This document shows, piece by piece, positions 1 through 11,412 of a stretch of DNA of 64,000 nucleotides; the stretch's first letter is position 1, and every line of letters begins with the position of its first letter. Both the position numbers and the translations under genes were made by a program. The stretch comes from Amblyomma americanum (taxonomy: Eukaryota > Arthropoda > Arachnida > Ixodida > Ixodidae): the NCBI RefSeq assembly GCF_052857255.1, contig NC_135497.1, forward strand, positions 115,078,380 through 115,142,379, written 5' to 3'. Under the pieces are notes generated by a model, which did no database searches, was not told the DNA's origin, and worked only from the letters and a program-made list of their open reading frames with translations.

Positions 1-126
1 GCACCAGCTATCGCAAGCCATCGTAAACATACCGAGAACATCATCTCATAACGATGACCATCACTTCGTGGTGCTGACGGCAGTCCGGGCCACGTGTTCC
101 GTCATTCGTGTTAAGTCTGTGGGCGG

Positions 127-1165
127 TTGTACAGGTGGTTTGTTTTAGTGGATGTCAGCAACTGCCAACAGCATATTCATCAGAACAATCCCGACGCGAG
201 ACAGTTTTCAGATCCAGAACCTCGACTTCACTGGCTGGAGGTCGTTTTTCTAGAGTATATAGAAATCCTGAAAGAAGCAAGCCGACCAGAGAACTTCTTC
301 ACCAAGGAGACCTATCATGCTCTAGTTCTCACTACAGTCTCCAATGTGCAATGCATACAGTTTCTCTTGAATGAGTGCAAGTTCCTGTTAGTACTCACAA
401 GGAAATTCTCAAGTGATCCAATAGAGTCACTTTTTGGCTTTCTGAGACGGAGTGCAGGCTGAAATGACGCCATGGACTACGAAGTGCTGCTTGTAGCCTG
501 GAGAAAATTCTGAAGACTGGAATAGTCTTATCATCCGACCGAAGCAGTGTAAGCAGCTCCACGTCATACTGCTCTTCACAGGGTATTATGGGAAGTGAAA
601 TGAGGGGCAGCACAACAGCTGTCCGTGTGAGCATTAACTGGGCACAACAAACACTGCAAGAAGTCTGCTTGTCGTCGAAGTCATTTTTGCCTACTCCAGA
701 TATAGCAACCATTGCACTCGTTGGGGAGGTTACATATCTCGCATAGTGAGCGAAAAAATTGCTTGTAAAAACTGTGTGGCTCTATTTAGGAAGCCAAAGG
801 AAAACTCTGGAATGGATGGATTCATTTCCCACCAAGACAGGGGTGGCCTCCACTACCCAACACAAAAACTCGTTACAGTTCTTTATGGTCTGAAGAAATA
901 CGTGGAGATCATGCATTCAGACCGAAAAGCTCTCCTGAAACTTATGCAGCAGTGCTTGCAGCACAATGTGCGTGTAATCACAGGCTTGCCTCTGTTGAAA
1001 TGTGAAAACTGCAACAACGAACACAGGAAGGCTTTTGTACAGTTCATATACAAAAAATTCATGAAGCCACTATTTTCTAACCATGCATTGGACATAAGTG
1101 ACAGAAATGCAGTGGCTAAAATGTACCAGAATAAGCCGCTGTCACGCAAAGCACTGAAGTTTTGA
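127..1165 (+). pseudogene. P-element-type (THAP9-like) transposase, broken C-terminal part
   Basis: Three open stretches in three different frames line up in order as the C-terminal part of a P-element/THAP9-type DNA transposase. The first (127-462) contains SSDPIESLFGFLRR, which resembles the conserved D-x-I/L-E-x-x-F-G-x-L-R block of this family. The second (about 474-743) reads RSAACSLEKILKTGIV. The third (746-1165) has a Cys pair (CKNC), the GGLHYPTQKLV block typical of the family's C-terminus, and a second Cys pair (CENC). In-frame stops and at least two frameshifts separate them, so no intact enzyme is made. The N-terminal THAP zinc finger and most of the catalytic core are absent or lie left of the window. 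An AATAAA at 1703-1708 could be the old polyadenylation signal. Family assignment rests on remembered motifs. Confidence 0.75.
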
Positions 1166-2200
1166 GGTGCCTGCATTTAATGGCTGTTAACTATGATGGT
1201 ATTTATTTCTTCAGTGAAATGATTTTCATGTGACTTCAGAACTGAAAAACTGTGATAAGAAAGCTTGGAATAGGGGAATGCTTTTCTTCCCCCACACTTT
1301 CCTTGGTTTCAATGGTTGCTGGCCTCTACCATATGTACATCATAACAATCCTGCTCGTTCCCCTACCCTTGTTTGTGATTGAAGTCATTTTTCTGTTTTA
1401 GATAGATACTAATTAGCTTTTAATACTCTGCATTTTATTCATAGCTGGGACTGCTGCTAATATGAATTAACAGTGTGAGATTTATTGCTGCCATAAACTG
1501 TATACTCCTTTTTCTTCTCTGTTTATATTTTTCTCAGAATTATGCGCTTGAAAATATATTTAATGCTGCTTTGTGGTGAGGAATTTTGTTTTTGATGTTG
1601 AACTACTTTTTGATCTCACTCTTACGTAGCTGTGATAACAATGTGTTTTCTCCTGCATGTACTGCTAGCTGATGATGCTTTGCCAGCTGCACTTGTGCAG
1701 CAAATAAACATCGTGCCATTTTTTGCTTTACTTTCCAGTCTTCAAAAATTGACTTTTTTTTCACACTGCTGAGCCCTGCAAACCTTGAATTGCAATATTC
1801 TCAACAGCTGAGCGCTGCAAACCTTCCGAGAAACCGGCGCAATGCTTTTCTGCGGCGGAGCCAGCGAAGCGTAGTGTCAGAAGCTAGCGCCACCTCGCGG
1901 AAAGCCGAAAAAACAGCGGTGCCAGGCGAACGATAGAAGCGCGCCCGACGGGCCAGGCATCTCAAAGCAGAGGAGGCGTTGACCCGCCATTACCCCTTGT
2001 TATCCCTTGTCCCTAACAAGGCCTAGCAAACAAGGCTTGTCATTAAGTAAATAAATGAGCTGCAACCAACATGTTACACTTCAAGAACAATGTTTCTCAG
2101 AACTTCGTTTCCAAACATTGCTTCTACATTTCTCAGCCCTCATCATTCTTAAGCCACACATGCAACGTGCACTCGATTGCTCATGGCTCAATGAGCTTAC
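1166..2200. other. non-coding spacer, probable intron of the asteroid-like gene
   Basis: No gene is seen. The first part is AT-rich and runs to an AATAAA at 1703-1708. The segment 1800-1960 is more GC-rich and has no recognisable coding content. If the minus-strand asteroid-like gene continues to the left, this segment and the P-element fossil both lie in its intron. Confidence 0.5.
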
Positions 2201-2419
2201 CACAAGTGCTGACAGGTGTATCCATGGGCCAGCAAATATGAAATCATGTGTTCCAGTGTAAATCCATCGGATTAAGCTCAAGCCGTCCACCACTATTGTG
2301 GGTTTCGTGCCTGGAGGGCATGACCTTGAATGCTTCCGTGCTTCATTTATAATATTCACCGTGGTGCACCCACCAGGCACGGAATGTTCGATGAATGACT
2401 GTAGGCCTCGCACTCCCAT
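2201..2419 (-). CDS. first coding exon of an asteroid/XPG-type nuclease-like protein (partial gene)
   Basis: The exon encodes 73 residues beginning MGVRGLQSFIE and containing IVVDGLSLIRWIY, the N-terminal XPG-like signature of Asteroid (ASTE1) and related single-strand DNA endonuclease-like proteins. The Asp in VVDG corresponds to the first metal-binding acidic residue of XPG/FEN nucleases. An acceptor (TTGCAG) lies six bases upstream of the ATG, so a 5' UTR intron is likely. A donor (GTAAGC, plus-strand 2195-2200) ends the exon in phase 0 after HLSALV. The reading frame runs on past the donor, but the family resemblance stops there, which supports the splice. Following exons must lie toward lower coordinates and probably off the window. 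Known relatives act in DNA repair or, in Drosophila, in EGFR-linked signalling; the role here is inferred. A single isolated exon could also be a gene relic. Confidence 0.7.
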
Positions 2420-3399
2420 GCTATCTGCAAACTTAAAAAGGTTATCAGAAGGTTAAGGAATTTTATGGGTTTTAAACACAAGCACATCACACTGATTGTG
2501 TATCTTTGGAAACTCGCGTAACATGGGTTCTAGAGAATGCAACTTTCCCAGGCTACTTCGTACCTTAGCTAGGGCCCAACCTGACGTCCCCTTACCACAA
2601 AGTACCAGTAAGCCTTCCTCGATCACCTGTCCCAGTGTATAATTAATTGATATTATATTGTTTAAATTATATATTATAATATATTACAATATTTTTATAG
2701 TATATTATTATGTGGAGCAAGACCTACTGAACCTGCACATTTCGCACTGCTCCAGAGCGCATCTTTTAGTCCATGCGTTTTGCCGCTAGGGAACAGCAGC
2801 TACGGGCGGCTTGGCGCTACACTTAACCTGTTGATCAAGATGGCGTCAGTATTTTACTTCAAGGATGTAATAGTTTTGTCATTGGTCTACGTTGTGAGTA
2901 TTCATCATTCATCCATTGCCTAGCGAAGATGCCAGAGAGTCTCACGCCTGGCATGCGCGCAAACAATATTCACCGCTAGGATTTGAAGAAATGTCATATT
3001 TGCATCGTTCATTACTAGGTTTCAAAATAACAAGACATGACTAATACATAAGGAGGCAGCGAGAGAAATCATTTGTCGAAAGCAGACGATGATGATCATG
3101 ACAGACGAACAGGTCAACCGAGCGTCCTCAACGGCCAAAAAGTTAACGAAAGTTGGCGCACGCACTCCCAAAGGACCCCGCCAAATGTGCAGGTCTCTAG
3201 TTCCGTAGGTCTTGACGTGGAGGCCAGATGTCAGGAACGTGATGACCAATGCCAGCGCGAGCACTCTGTCCCGCGCCACATGCGCCACTGCCACCTTCAT
3301 CGTCTTCGTGAAGCGGAAGCTAGGCCACTGAGCGATCGTCCCGATCAAATAAAATACACAGATGAAGAGACGCGCGAAAAGGTGGTGGGCTTGAGTATT

Positions 3400-3447
3400 G
3401 AAAAACGCAGACTATTATAAGCTACCCTATAGTCTGTGCTTGAGCCA
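3400..3447. repeat. solo terminal-repeat fragment of the 4997-5510 element
   Basis: The segment matches the inner part of the right arm of the inverted-repeat element at 4997-5510, sharing GCAGACTAT, ATAAGCTACCCT and GTCTGTGCTT in the same order with a few mismatches. No second arm is seen nearby, so it is a relic of another copy. Confidence 0.65.
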
Positions 3448-4753
3448 CGGAGCAATACTATAAAGGAGGTGAAACTCCCGCCAGCGCGAGCGAGCGCAGG
3501 CGACCAGATAAAGTCACAATTGTATGCGCCGACGGGGCCGTATGCAGTGGCGGCGCCTCGTAGAAGCCGCAGCGAAAAAAAAAAAAGTGCAGCGCCCGAG
3601 CAGGCGGCTCCGGCGAGCGCTCAAAGCAGACGACAAGCAGAGGACACAGGTGTTTGCTTCAGCGGGCACGCCATGACGTTGTATTTCTGCACCCTTAGGC
3701 CAAACATACAGTTCTTGTCGGTGTCTGTTCGAGGGCCGTAATACTAACAGCGCTCCTACGCGCAGTGCGGCCTCCTTCAGAATTTGCTAGACTAAGATGG
3801 GACGCAGGTGTTTTGTTCGAAATTGCAAAAGAGGTTACAAGTGTTGCAGGGAGAAGGTGAGCAAGGTGAGAAGTTGTTGCCGCTTGTTGCCTTCTCGGCT
3901 GACGTACTGTAGTCATAAACGCTGCGCCGTACGACGCCCGCGTTCTCCTCCAGCAGATGAAACTTAGCGTGGTCACATACTCGACGAACGTGAAGGCATG
4001 TTTGCCTTCGACAAATGCCAGCAGCGCTTATACCCATCCAATCAAAGTCATCGCGCGGGAGTCAAACAATAGCCCAGCGTACAACCAGAAGCTACAGATT
4101 ATCTTATAGCGGTTATGGAAAATAACGCGTTTTATTTTTTACTGTGCTCAAATGGTTGAAGCGTAGCACCAGTTGCTCTTCGGGCTACCAGCGGTAAAGA
4201 AGCGGTAAAGAAGTCAGGGGCGCGCGGCCGAACGGGAGCAACACGCTCGACCGGTTGCCACTAGGCAACCGAAACGGCCGCCAGCATAATAGTGGCGCCA
4301 CGGGCTTGTGACCTTTTATGGTCGCCGCAGACAGCGGAGTTTCCTCTCCTATATAGTCTTTCTCCGTGGCTTGAGCCCAAGCAAGCAAGCCACGATGAAG
4401 GAGATTGGCGAATGATTCCTGGTCCACGAAGCTTCCGGGCCACATATCGCCAGGAGCCGCCAGTTGAGGCCCTTGGACGTACCTAACGCCAAAAGCAGGG
4501 GGCGGTGCCCTCACATGTGGGCAACGTCTCGGGTAGGTTGGGTCGAAAGGTCGGGTTATTGCGTCGGCTGCAGTTCGCCGTGTCAGGAGATCGGGACGGG
4601 GGAGAAACGGCGAGGTCGGTTTGGTTCTGACAGGCTGTGGCACGTCATTCGAGTGGTGCGGACCAGGGGCACATGGCGGCCAGCCGAAAACACATGATGA
4701 CCAATGGTAATGAGATGACTTTAATGGCCGCCGGCCTAGCGCGAGCGCTGCGT

Positions 4754-4810
4754 CGTTGTTGTTGCCTCAAAAGCGATGGCACATACGCACAGTGCAGGAT
4801 CGGCCAATGG
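4754..4810 (+). repeat. dispersed repeat, copy 1 (TTGTTGTTG head)
   Basis: This copy shares a run of GTT triplets followed by GATGGCACATAC and GGATCGGCCAA with the segment at 12307-12370. The class of element is not clear from two short copies. Confidence 0.55.
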
Positions 4811-4996
4811 TGCGGGACGGAGCGCCACTGCCAGCTTCGTCCTCTGTGCGACAATCTTATATTAAGGCATCTTTGTTGGGCCCAATGGTTCATATTAGCG
4901 CACATAAAATAGTACATAGACAAGTCACAGTAAGGAGATGAATAACATCACTGACTAGCAATTAACTGGTTATTGTTTATGCAGAGTAGACATATA

Positions 4997-5510
4997 CAGG
5001 GCGTTCCATATTTACCTGTCCGGGCTGTAAAAAATTATCCTGTGCAAACTACTTGCTTGTTTGGGCTCAAGCACAGACCATACGGTAGCTTATGATAGTC
5101 TGCATTTTTCAATAAATGAGTTAAACGTCGGAACTTGCCTAAATTGTCCGGCATCGGTGAAAAACTGCAGTCTGCGCGGAGAATTTTCGTCTAGGCGAGC
5201 GGAGCAGCAGACTTGACAGGGTGCGCCGTCTGGGGTACTGCGAGACCTACCCTAGCTCTGAGCTGGGATACTGGTTGCGTCGCAGTTCGCCAGATGGCGC
5301 AGCTTCTCAAATCGGCTATCCTGCTCGCCTCGATGCAAATTGTACACGCAGGCTACTCCAGTTTTTCACCGATTCTTGGCAGTCCTGGCAGTTCCGAAGT
5401 TAAAATATTTATCTAAAAATGCAGACTATCATAAGCTACCCTGAGGTCTGTGCTTAAGCCGAAATAGATCAGTGGTTTGCACAGGAGAATTTTCTACAAC
5501 CCGGACCCTG
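4997..5510. mobile_element. non-autonomous DNA transposon with long terminal inverted repeats (Tc1/mariner-like)
   Basis: The element begins CAGGGCGTTCCA and ends ACCCTG. It is flanked by TA on both sides (ATATA on the left, TATATA on the right), fitting the TA target preference of Tc1/mariner elements. The left arm (about 4997-5175) and right arm (about 5345-5510) are inverted copies sharing blocks such as TCCTGTGCAAAC, AAGCACAGACC, GTAGCTTATGATAGTCTGCA and CGGTGAAAAACTG. The centre has no transposase frame, so it depends on an enzyme supplied elsewhere. A transcript through it would fold into a long hairpin. Confidence 0.8.
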
Positions 5511-7222
5511 TATATAGGTGTGCTGCTAAGATATTGTCAGCGACAGCCAAGCCTCATGTCAGCTGCAGTCAAGCTATAATTAGCAAGTAAAATAACAACC
5601 GGTGAAGAAAGAAGAATGAGAATGGTAAAAAACATGCAACAGGCAAACAAAAATGAAATCAACAGGATGTAGAAGCATGCAATTGCAAGTAAGGAAAAGA
5701 TGGAAGTATGAAACGGGGATTAAAAACAGGTAAAAGCAACCAATGTCAATGACTCGACAGGCTGCGACGAATAAAATGATAATGGGAATAAAACCAAAAA
5801 ATGGCAGGCCAAATGCAGATTTCCTTGAAAGACAATGTAATGGAAGGGGGTGGGAATGCATGCATCACTTTTCATGCGAGTGAAAAAACTTCAAAAATTT
5901 CCTTCACACGCTTGTCCTTGCATCTTTGCAGCATGTCGCACTTTTCGAGCAAGGGGCTGCAGCCACGCGTATACAGCAGAAGTTACTCCCTCTAGGCAAT
6001 TTAAGGGAGGAGGCACGCTGACATATGTAGCCATTAATGCATCTTCCCACATGGTCAACATTAAGAATGGCCACACGACAGAGGAGTGTTGAGGACGATT
6101 CCTGTTCAGCACTCAACAAAGCACTTAGCATGCTTTTTTGCAACACTTCTGGTGCAACTGATCGTTGGTGTTGGCCTAGCTGCAAAGCCTGCCTAGCTTG
6201 GCAGCAGGAAAGGCTAATGTTCAACTGGTGTTCTCTGCGCCTCATAAATATTATACACGTGTAAACATGATTCTTTCAATGACACCCTGTGCACCTGTGA
6301 AGTGCTAGCAGGTGTGTTCGGCACTTCATGATAGCCTGGCAGCCAGCCACCAAAGCCAATATATAATAGAGGAACAAACCTAATAATCAAGAAAAAAGTA
6401 TATTTTCAGAGCTGTCTATGACTCCATTCAAAGTGCCTGCAGGTACTCCTGACCATAGGATTTCTGAATGCATCACCAGAAAATTGCAACAGACTGTCTC
6501 AATACAGTACTGTAAAAGAATCCAAAATCAGAAAAGAGCTAAAAAAACAAGTGTTCCTTGGAATGATCCTGTCATGGTTCTATTACAGCAAAACCTCACT
6601 GATGGTTGACCTGAATTTTAGGATGATACAAAATTAGTAACTCCTGGTCATAAGAGATTACATACTATTGGGTACAAATGCTTATGGAAAGCAAGTGAGC
6701 AGAACAAAATTTATTTCGGCCCTGTCGCACAGACCAATCACTCGAAATGCCTGCAGCCAGAGGGAACAAGCATGCTCAATGACTGGGACGTGAGGAAGCA
6801 CAAGAATAAATTTGTTCTTAAGCACACAAATCATGTAAGCTTATGCTGCTGGCAGTACATTATGTTTTGAGATGATGATAGCACTTTCTCAAGCAATGGT
6901 GGACGACACATGGTGCAACCCTACACGAATTTCAGCAAGCATTTTGCTAATGCAGTCACCTGCTTGATGGAGGACACAGAGCTTAAAAGGATGCACTAGT
7001 AAAGGGAGAGCACAGAATGAGCATTGACCTGCAACTAGCACATTTTACTGAAATATATGCTGGCATCATGACAAAGAAAAGGAAAACACAAAGTAATAAA
7101 AAATTAAAAGGCAAAAAAAAGGTGCAAAACAAACCAAGAGGCAAGCAAGTGTACTACTAGTAGGAAATAAACCAACCCTCAAAATGCAAAATATCAGAGA
7201 CGGCTGGCTGACACATGTTGTG
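5511..7222. other. spacer without a recognised gene
   Basis: I see nothing I can name: no long frame, RNA gene or complete repeat. Base composition is AT-rich and the short frames are below or near chance length. Confidence 0.5.
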
Positions 7223-7629
7223 TTGCTGACAGCAAAATAATACGATTTAAAAACCTTACAAATGGTTGTCTCTGTGGCAAAATAGAACATATATGTGTGC
7301 CGAAAATGCTGCAGCCATATGCCCAGCAGTGGGTAGACAGGTGTGAATGGTGGTCACTAATGGAGTTGTCGCTGCACTCACATAAACACATATTTAAGCA
7401 TTTTTTTGTTTAGCCTTATGCATGTAAGGCCAAGCTTAAGTGGGCACATTTTGAGCTCACATATGCAACTTAAAAATACATGCTCCCGTAAGCACAGCAA
7501 CAATCTCACCAGCAATCACCATTCACATCTGTTTGCCCACTGCCAGGCATGCAGCTGCTATCCAATTTTTCCGCACACCCATGTTTTGTTTCACAAGGAT
7601 GTTGAAACGCATTATACTGCTGTCAGCAA
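7223..7629. mobile_element. foldback-type inverted-repeat element
   Basis: The segment starts TTGCTGACAGC (7223-7233) and ends with the reverse complement GCTGTCAGCAA (7619-7629). The arms, about 7223-7400 and 7480-7629, are diverged inverted copies. The clearest block is around GCAGTGGG-ACAG-TGTGAATGGTG on the left, with its complement at about 7510-7555 on the right. There is no coding capacity. Several base differences between the arms indicate an old insertion. Confidence 0.7.
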
Positions 7630-7869
7630 ATAATGTATTAGCCAGTTTTCTGGAGCGACGACTGATTTCCTAACACACATTTTGACCTTTTCTCAAAACT
7701 AATTTTCTTTTAAATTTTTTCTCTTTTAGTATTGCTCTTTTTGTCTTAACTTTCCATTATTTTGCAGTTTTGCCATTTAGAGTTCCACCATGCCGGTGTA
7801 TTTTTTCAGGAAAGTTGTTGGCTGTGATTCATCACTTGTCCTATGTTCATCTTTTATCAGTCTGTCACC

Positions 7870-9121
7870 TTATAGGGGCTCTGAAACACCTTCTCAGGGA
7901 AGTACATAAACTCGCTCAATCACTGGATTCTCTTGCCATGAACACCTGAGCCAAATAATGCACTTTTACACACGGCAGAGAACCCATAATCGCACGTGAA
8001 GGTTGGCGGCCTTTTCATGCTTGCACCCTCCTCCGTGGCACGCTGCCGCGTAATTCTGTTAAGAGATGGCTATTGGCTAGATTCTTTCTGGAGTTACACA
8101 GCCATAATGGCTGCGGAAAGTCAGCAGTGACCGCTCCTGCGGGTCAGGAAGCTCAGCCACCCCCCCCCCCCCCCGTTAAATTCCCACAGTGGGGCCAGGA
8201 GAGGAGCACTGACCTTTGAGCGCAAAAAGTGACGAGAGGAGAGGGAAAGGCGCTAAGACGCTGAAATTCAAATTTTGACTACAGATAACTCATCATCATC
8301 AGCCCGACTATGCCCACTGCAGGGCAAAGGCCTCTCCCATGTTTCTCCAATTAACCCTGTCCTTTGCCAGCTGCGTCCACCACATCCCCGCAAGCTTCTT
8401 AATCTCATCCGCCCAACTGTTTCTGCCACCCCTTGCTACGCTTGCCTTCTCTTGGAATCTACTCTGTTACCATTAAGGATCAGCGGTTATCTTGTCTTCG
8501 CATTACATGCTCTGCCCAAGCCCTTTTCTTCCTCTTGATTTCGACTAGGATGTCATTAAACTGTGTTTTTTCCCTCACCCACTCTGCCTGCTTCCGGTCT
8601 CTTAACGTTACACCTATCATTTTTCTTTCCATAGCTTGTTGCGTCGTCCTTAACTTGAGCTGAACCCTTTTCGTTAGCCTTCACGTTTCTGCCCCGTAGG
8701 TGAGTACCGGTAAGATATGGCTGTTGTATACTTTTCCCTTGAGGGATATTGGTAAACAGCTATTCATGATCTGACAGAGCCTGCCATGTACACTCCACCC
8801 CATTCTTATTCTTCTAGTTACTTCCCTCTCATGAATCGGATCAGCGGCCGCTACCTGCCCTCCCTAAGTAGACGTATTCCCTTAACGCTTCCAGCACCTC
8901 GCTACCGATTGTGAACTGCTGTTCCCTCGTGAGACTATTGAACATTACTTTGGTTTTCTGCATGTTAATTTTAAGACCTACCTTTCTACTTTGCATCACA
9001 TAACTCAGTTTCTAAAAATGCATTCAAGAAATTGTTGCTAAAGGATATTCATGAAAAGGCACCCTTTAACATTCCACAATACAGCACCTTTATTGGCAGC
9101 CCCTTTCAGGGCCCCTTTAAA
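7870..9121. mobile_element. inverted-repeat element family A, full copy split by an RTE insertion
   Basis: The left end reads TTATAGGGGCTCTGAAA and the right end, read on the other strand, TTTAAAGGGGCCCTGAAAGG, giving imperfect terminal inverted repeats. The inner sequence matches the copies at 11232, 38803, 42497 and 48461. Removing the LINE at 8293-8999 and one copy of the target duplication rejoins the two halves in an order matching the uninterrupted copy at 38803-39360. Without the LINE the element is roughly 540 bp and non-coding. It contains a run of 15 C (8160-8174). Confidence 0.75.
8293..8999 (-). mobile_element. RTE-type LINE, 5'-truncated 3' end
   Basis: On the minus strand, after allowing for frameshifts, the segment encodes the region just downstream of the reverse transcriptase catalytic motifs of RTE-clade LINEs: RKVGLKINMQKTKVMFNSL, then [30 protein letters not shown] and [18 protein letters not shown]. 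It ends in the TGATGATGA-type simple tail. The 8-bp direct repeat ATAACTCA at 8285-8292 and 9000-9007 is the target-site duplication. The copy lacks the endonuclease and most of the polymerase and is dead. It is the same family as the longer copy at 42771-44396. Confidence 0.88.
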
Positions 9122-9865
9122 TGCTGTTTCCTTCATCATGAATGCAAACCAACTGGCCCAAATGTCAATGCTACTTTTCATACCCTGCTGTGTCCCCTTC
9201 ACGAGACCGCACAACCACAGACACCTGAAGCTGCTTTTAGAGCATTTTTAAGTCCAAGGTGATAGTCTCCAGAATGATCAGGCACTGGCCACAGCAAACT
9301 GGAAAGAGTTCTGGGTAGACCACATCTAAGCACCACTTTGTTGTTATTAATTATACAACACTAGTATGTGCATGGTTACGACAACAGAACACAACGTTGA
9401 TGAGGCAAACAACTTCTCAAAACTACATGCCCTCTTCATTCAGCAACATGCCATAAGCCCCGGCAACACAAGTGCTGTCATGAATGTGCATTCTTAGTTT
9501 TCTAAATCATATGTCTTTAGCAGCCTGAGAGATGAATGATTCAGGTCTGAATTGCACTCTTCTTTACCCAAAAGTACTGCAGTGAAATAGGAAGAACGCA
9601 TTTCCTTCGCTTTCAGGTTAGTTTCTATGTTTGTTTTCAATCACATAAATTAGACACTATCCATGACAGGAGATCCATGTCATAGTTATTTTGCTGTATT
9701 TACATGTTTAAGTTTTTAGCCTTACGCATTGGAACTGCTCTAGGACCTTAAGTGAGAACCCAAAAGTTGACTCATTCCCATAAGGTAACCTGCCATTGTT
9801 TTTGGCAATTTACTATTTCTGACAAAACACTGAAAGACGGCCCACTGCTATGAATTAATGTTATT
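9122..9865. other. spacer without a recognised gene
   Basis: AT-rich sequence with only short frames. I see no RNA gene or named repeat. Confidence 0.5.
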
Positions 9866-10060
9866 TTAACATGCTGACGTTAAGGGCCCTGTGTCGCAGA
9901 AAAGCCGGTGGCGTCGTTAGCCATCAGCGAAAGATCCATGGAAAATCCCCTGAGAAGCAACCTACAGTGGCAGGTGGGCCACCTAGGTCACGTGACCTTG
10001 CGAGGCCATCACAACCTGCCCACTGGATCGTGAGCAAACTGCCCACCATGGCAGGTGGCA
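9866..10060 (-). repeat. dispersed repeat family C, copy 1
   Basis: Read on the minus strand this aligns with the copies at 33810, 48271 and 63752. It carries the perfect 14-bp palindrome AGGTCACGTGACCT (9985-9998), the flanking TAGGTGGCCCACCTGC block, and a final GTTAAAA-like end. There is no coding content. Confidence 0.7.
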
Positions 10061-10407
10061 ATTAAATTAATGATTGGTCGCAAGAGGTTGCTCAGGAAGA
10101 GCAGCCTTGATCTCGCAAGGCTCACCGGTGGCGGTACCTGCAATGCACAGCAATGGTGCATCACTTAACTGCTTCACCACTGCGCCAGGAGAAGTATTAG
10201 GACTCCCAATGATCTATGAATATAAAGTAGACAATGACCAATTCTGCATATATGGGCATTAACCCATTCACGCTACCGCATCACACCCTTTAGGCAGAGC
10301 TTAAGTGTCCCCTCCAGTTTTTTATTTTCAGCTCTTGTCATATGGCTATGCCCTTCAAGGAATAGTTCGCTAATTCATTATGTGTTTCTGGAATGGGTGT
10401 GACGGTT

Positions 10408-10502
10408 TGGTTTGGTTTATGAGGGTTTAACGTCCCAAAGTGAATCAGGCTGTGAGGGATGCCTTAGTGAAGGGCTCTGGAAATTTCGACCACCTGGGGT
10501 GT
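10408..10502 (-). mobile_element. tick SINE, 3' half, tail type A
   Basis: On the minus strand this reads CCCCAGGTGGTCGAAATTTCC, then GAGCCCTTCACTA, then GGGACGTTAAACCC and a final run of AACC units. This is the 3' half of the tRNA-headed SINE seen complete at 15442-15676. The tRNA-like head is missing. Confidence 0.8.
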
Positions 10503-11231
10503 GATGGATTCAGGGTCCAGTTTTAGATATGCAACACCTACTTGTACTGATTGAGGCTCCTAGCTATAAAAAACTTGGCATGACCGTAAGGCTTTCGCAT
10601 CCAGGGGCACATACATCATTACAAACATGCATGGTGGCAGTGCATCTAATTTTAACTTGTGTACGTTGGCTAGATGAAGCAGTTTTAAACACTGTTTGGG
10701 AAGTTTCGATAACAACACATAACAAATAGTCCACCTTCCTAAAAAGTTCCTGGTCTGCATCTTGAAGTTGTTCTTGATTGCGCACCAAAGGTAACCTCCC
10801 TCTTATTTCCACTAAATTTCTCAGAATTTTGGGCGGGCTATCTTGCAGGACTTCACAGCAGTTGCTAAACATTCTGCAGATAGTAATCTATTCTTTGCAG
10901 GAAAATACAGCTCTATTTTTGTCATTCAGTGAATTAACAGATTCTTATGTGCCTAAGCAACACCACGGGCTTTTGAGGTGACCCATAATAAAGAGGTACG
11001 GACAGCCTGGTGTTTTTTTAAAGGGTACAAATCTCAGCGCACAGACATGGCATTTCGCAGTACGAGCCATTTCACAAAACGCGGCACTTTGCCCCTATCG
11101 AATAGTGGCTGCCGCAGCCAGAATAGAACCCATGAACCCGTGCTCAGCAGCTGAACGCCATATCCTCTGTGCCACCGTGCCGGGGTAATTTTCCTGAAGG
11201 AATGATCAGAAATGTAGTCACATAGATAACG
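10503..11231. other. spacer without a recognised gene
   Basis: Overlapping short frames on both strands (10529-10981) resemble no protein I know, and splice borders are not convincing. No repeat was recognised. Confidence 0.4.
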
Positions 11232-11412
11232 GCTTTAAATGGGCTCTGAAACACCTTCCGAAGACCGAGGAGAGCACATCAACTTGCTCAATCACTGCAT
11301 TGTGTTGTCATGAAAACCTGAGCCAAATAATACACTTCTACACACAGCGGAGGACCCACAATCATGCGCACAAGTTGGCGAGTTTAGTCGGCACCCCTAC
11401 ACCGCGCTGATC
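11232..11412 (+). mobile_element. inverted-repeat element family A, truncated copy
   Basis: It starts TTTAAATGGGCTCTGAAACACC and follows the left half of the copy at 7870, with shared blocks such as TGAAAACCTGAGCCAAATAA. The right half and the second terminal repeat are missing. Confidence 0.7.

Larger units (their letters stand above)
2420..4996. other. spacer without a recognised gene
   Basis: The stretch holds a very AT-rich run (about 2638-2709), an inverted-repeat fragment (3400-3447) and a GC-rich segment (about 4185-4840) with open frames on both strands, the longest 152 codons on the minus strand (4185-4643). None of these frames resembles a protein I know. The 5' end of the asteroid-like gene probably lies here, but no promoter stands out. 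Confidence 0.5.

Noticed and set aside
4185..4643. 152-codon minus-strand frame
   Set aside because: It resembles no known protein, and the opposite strand is open too, as expected in GC-rich spacer.
8433..8663. Plus-strand frames of 76-87 codons at 8275-8663
   Set aside because: They are antisense to the RTE LINE fragment, which explains the coding-like composition.
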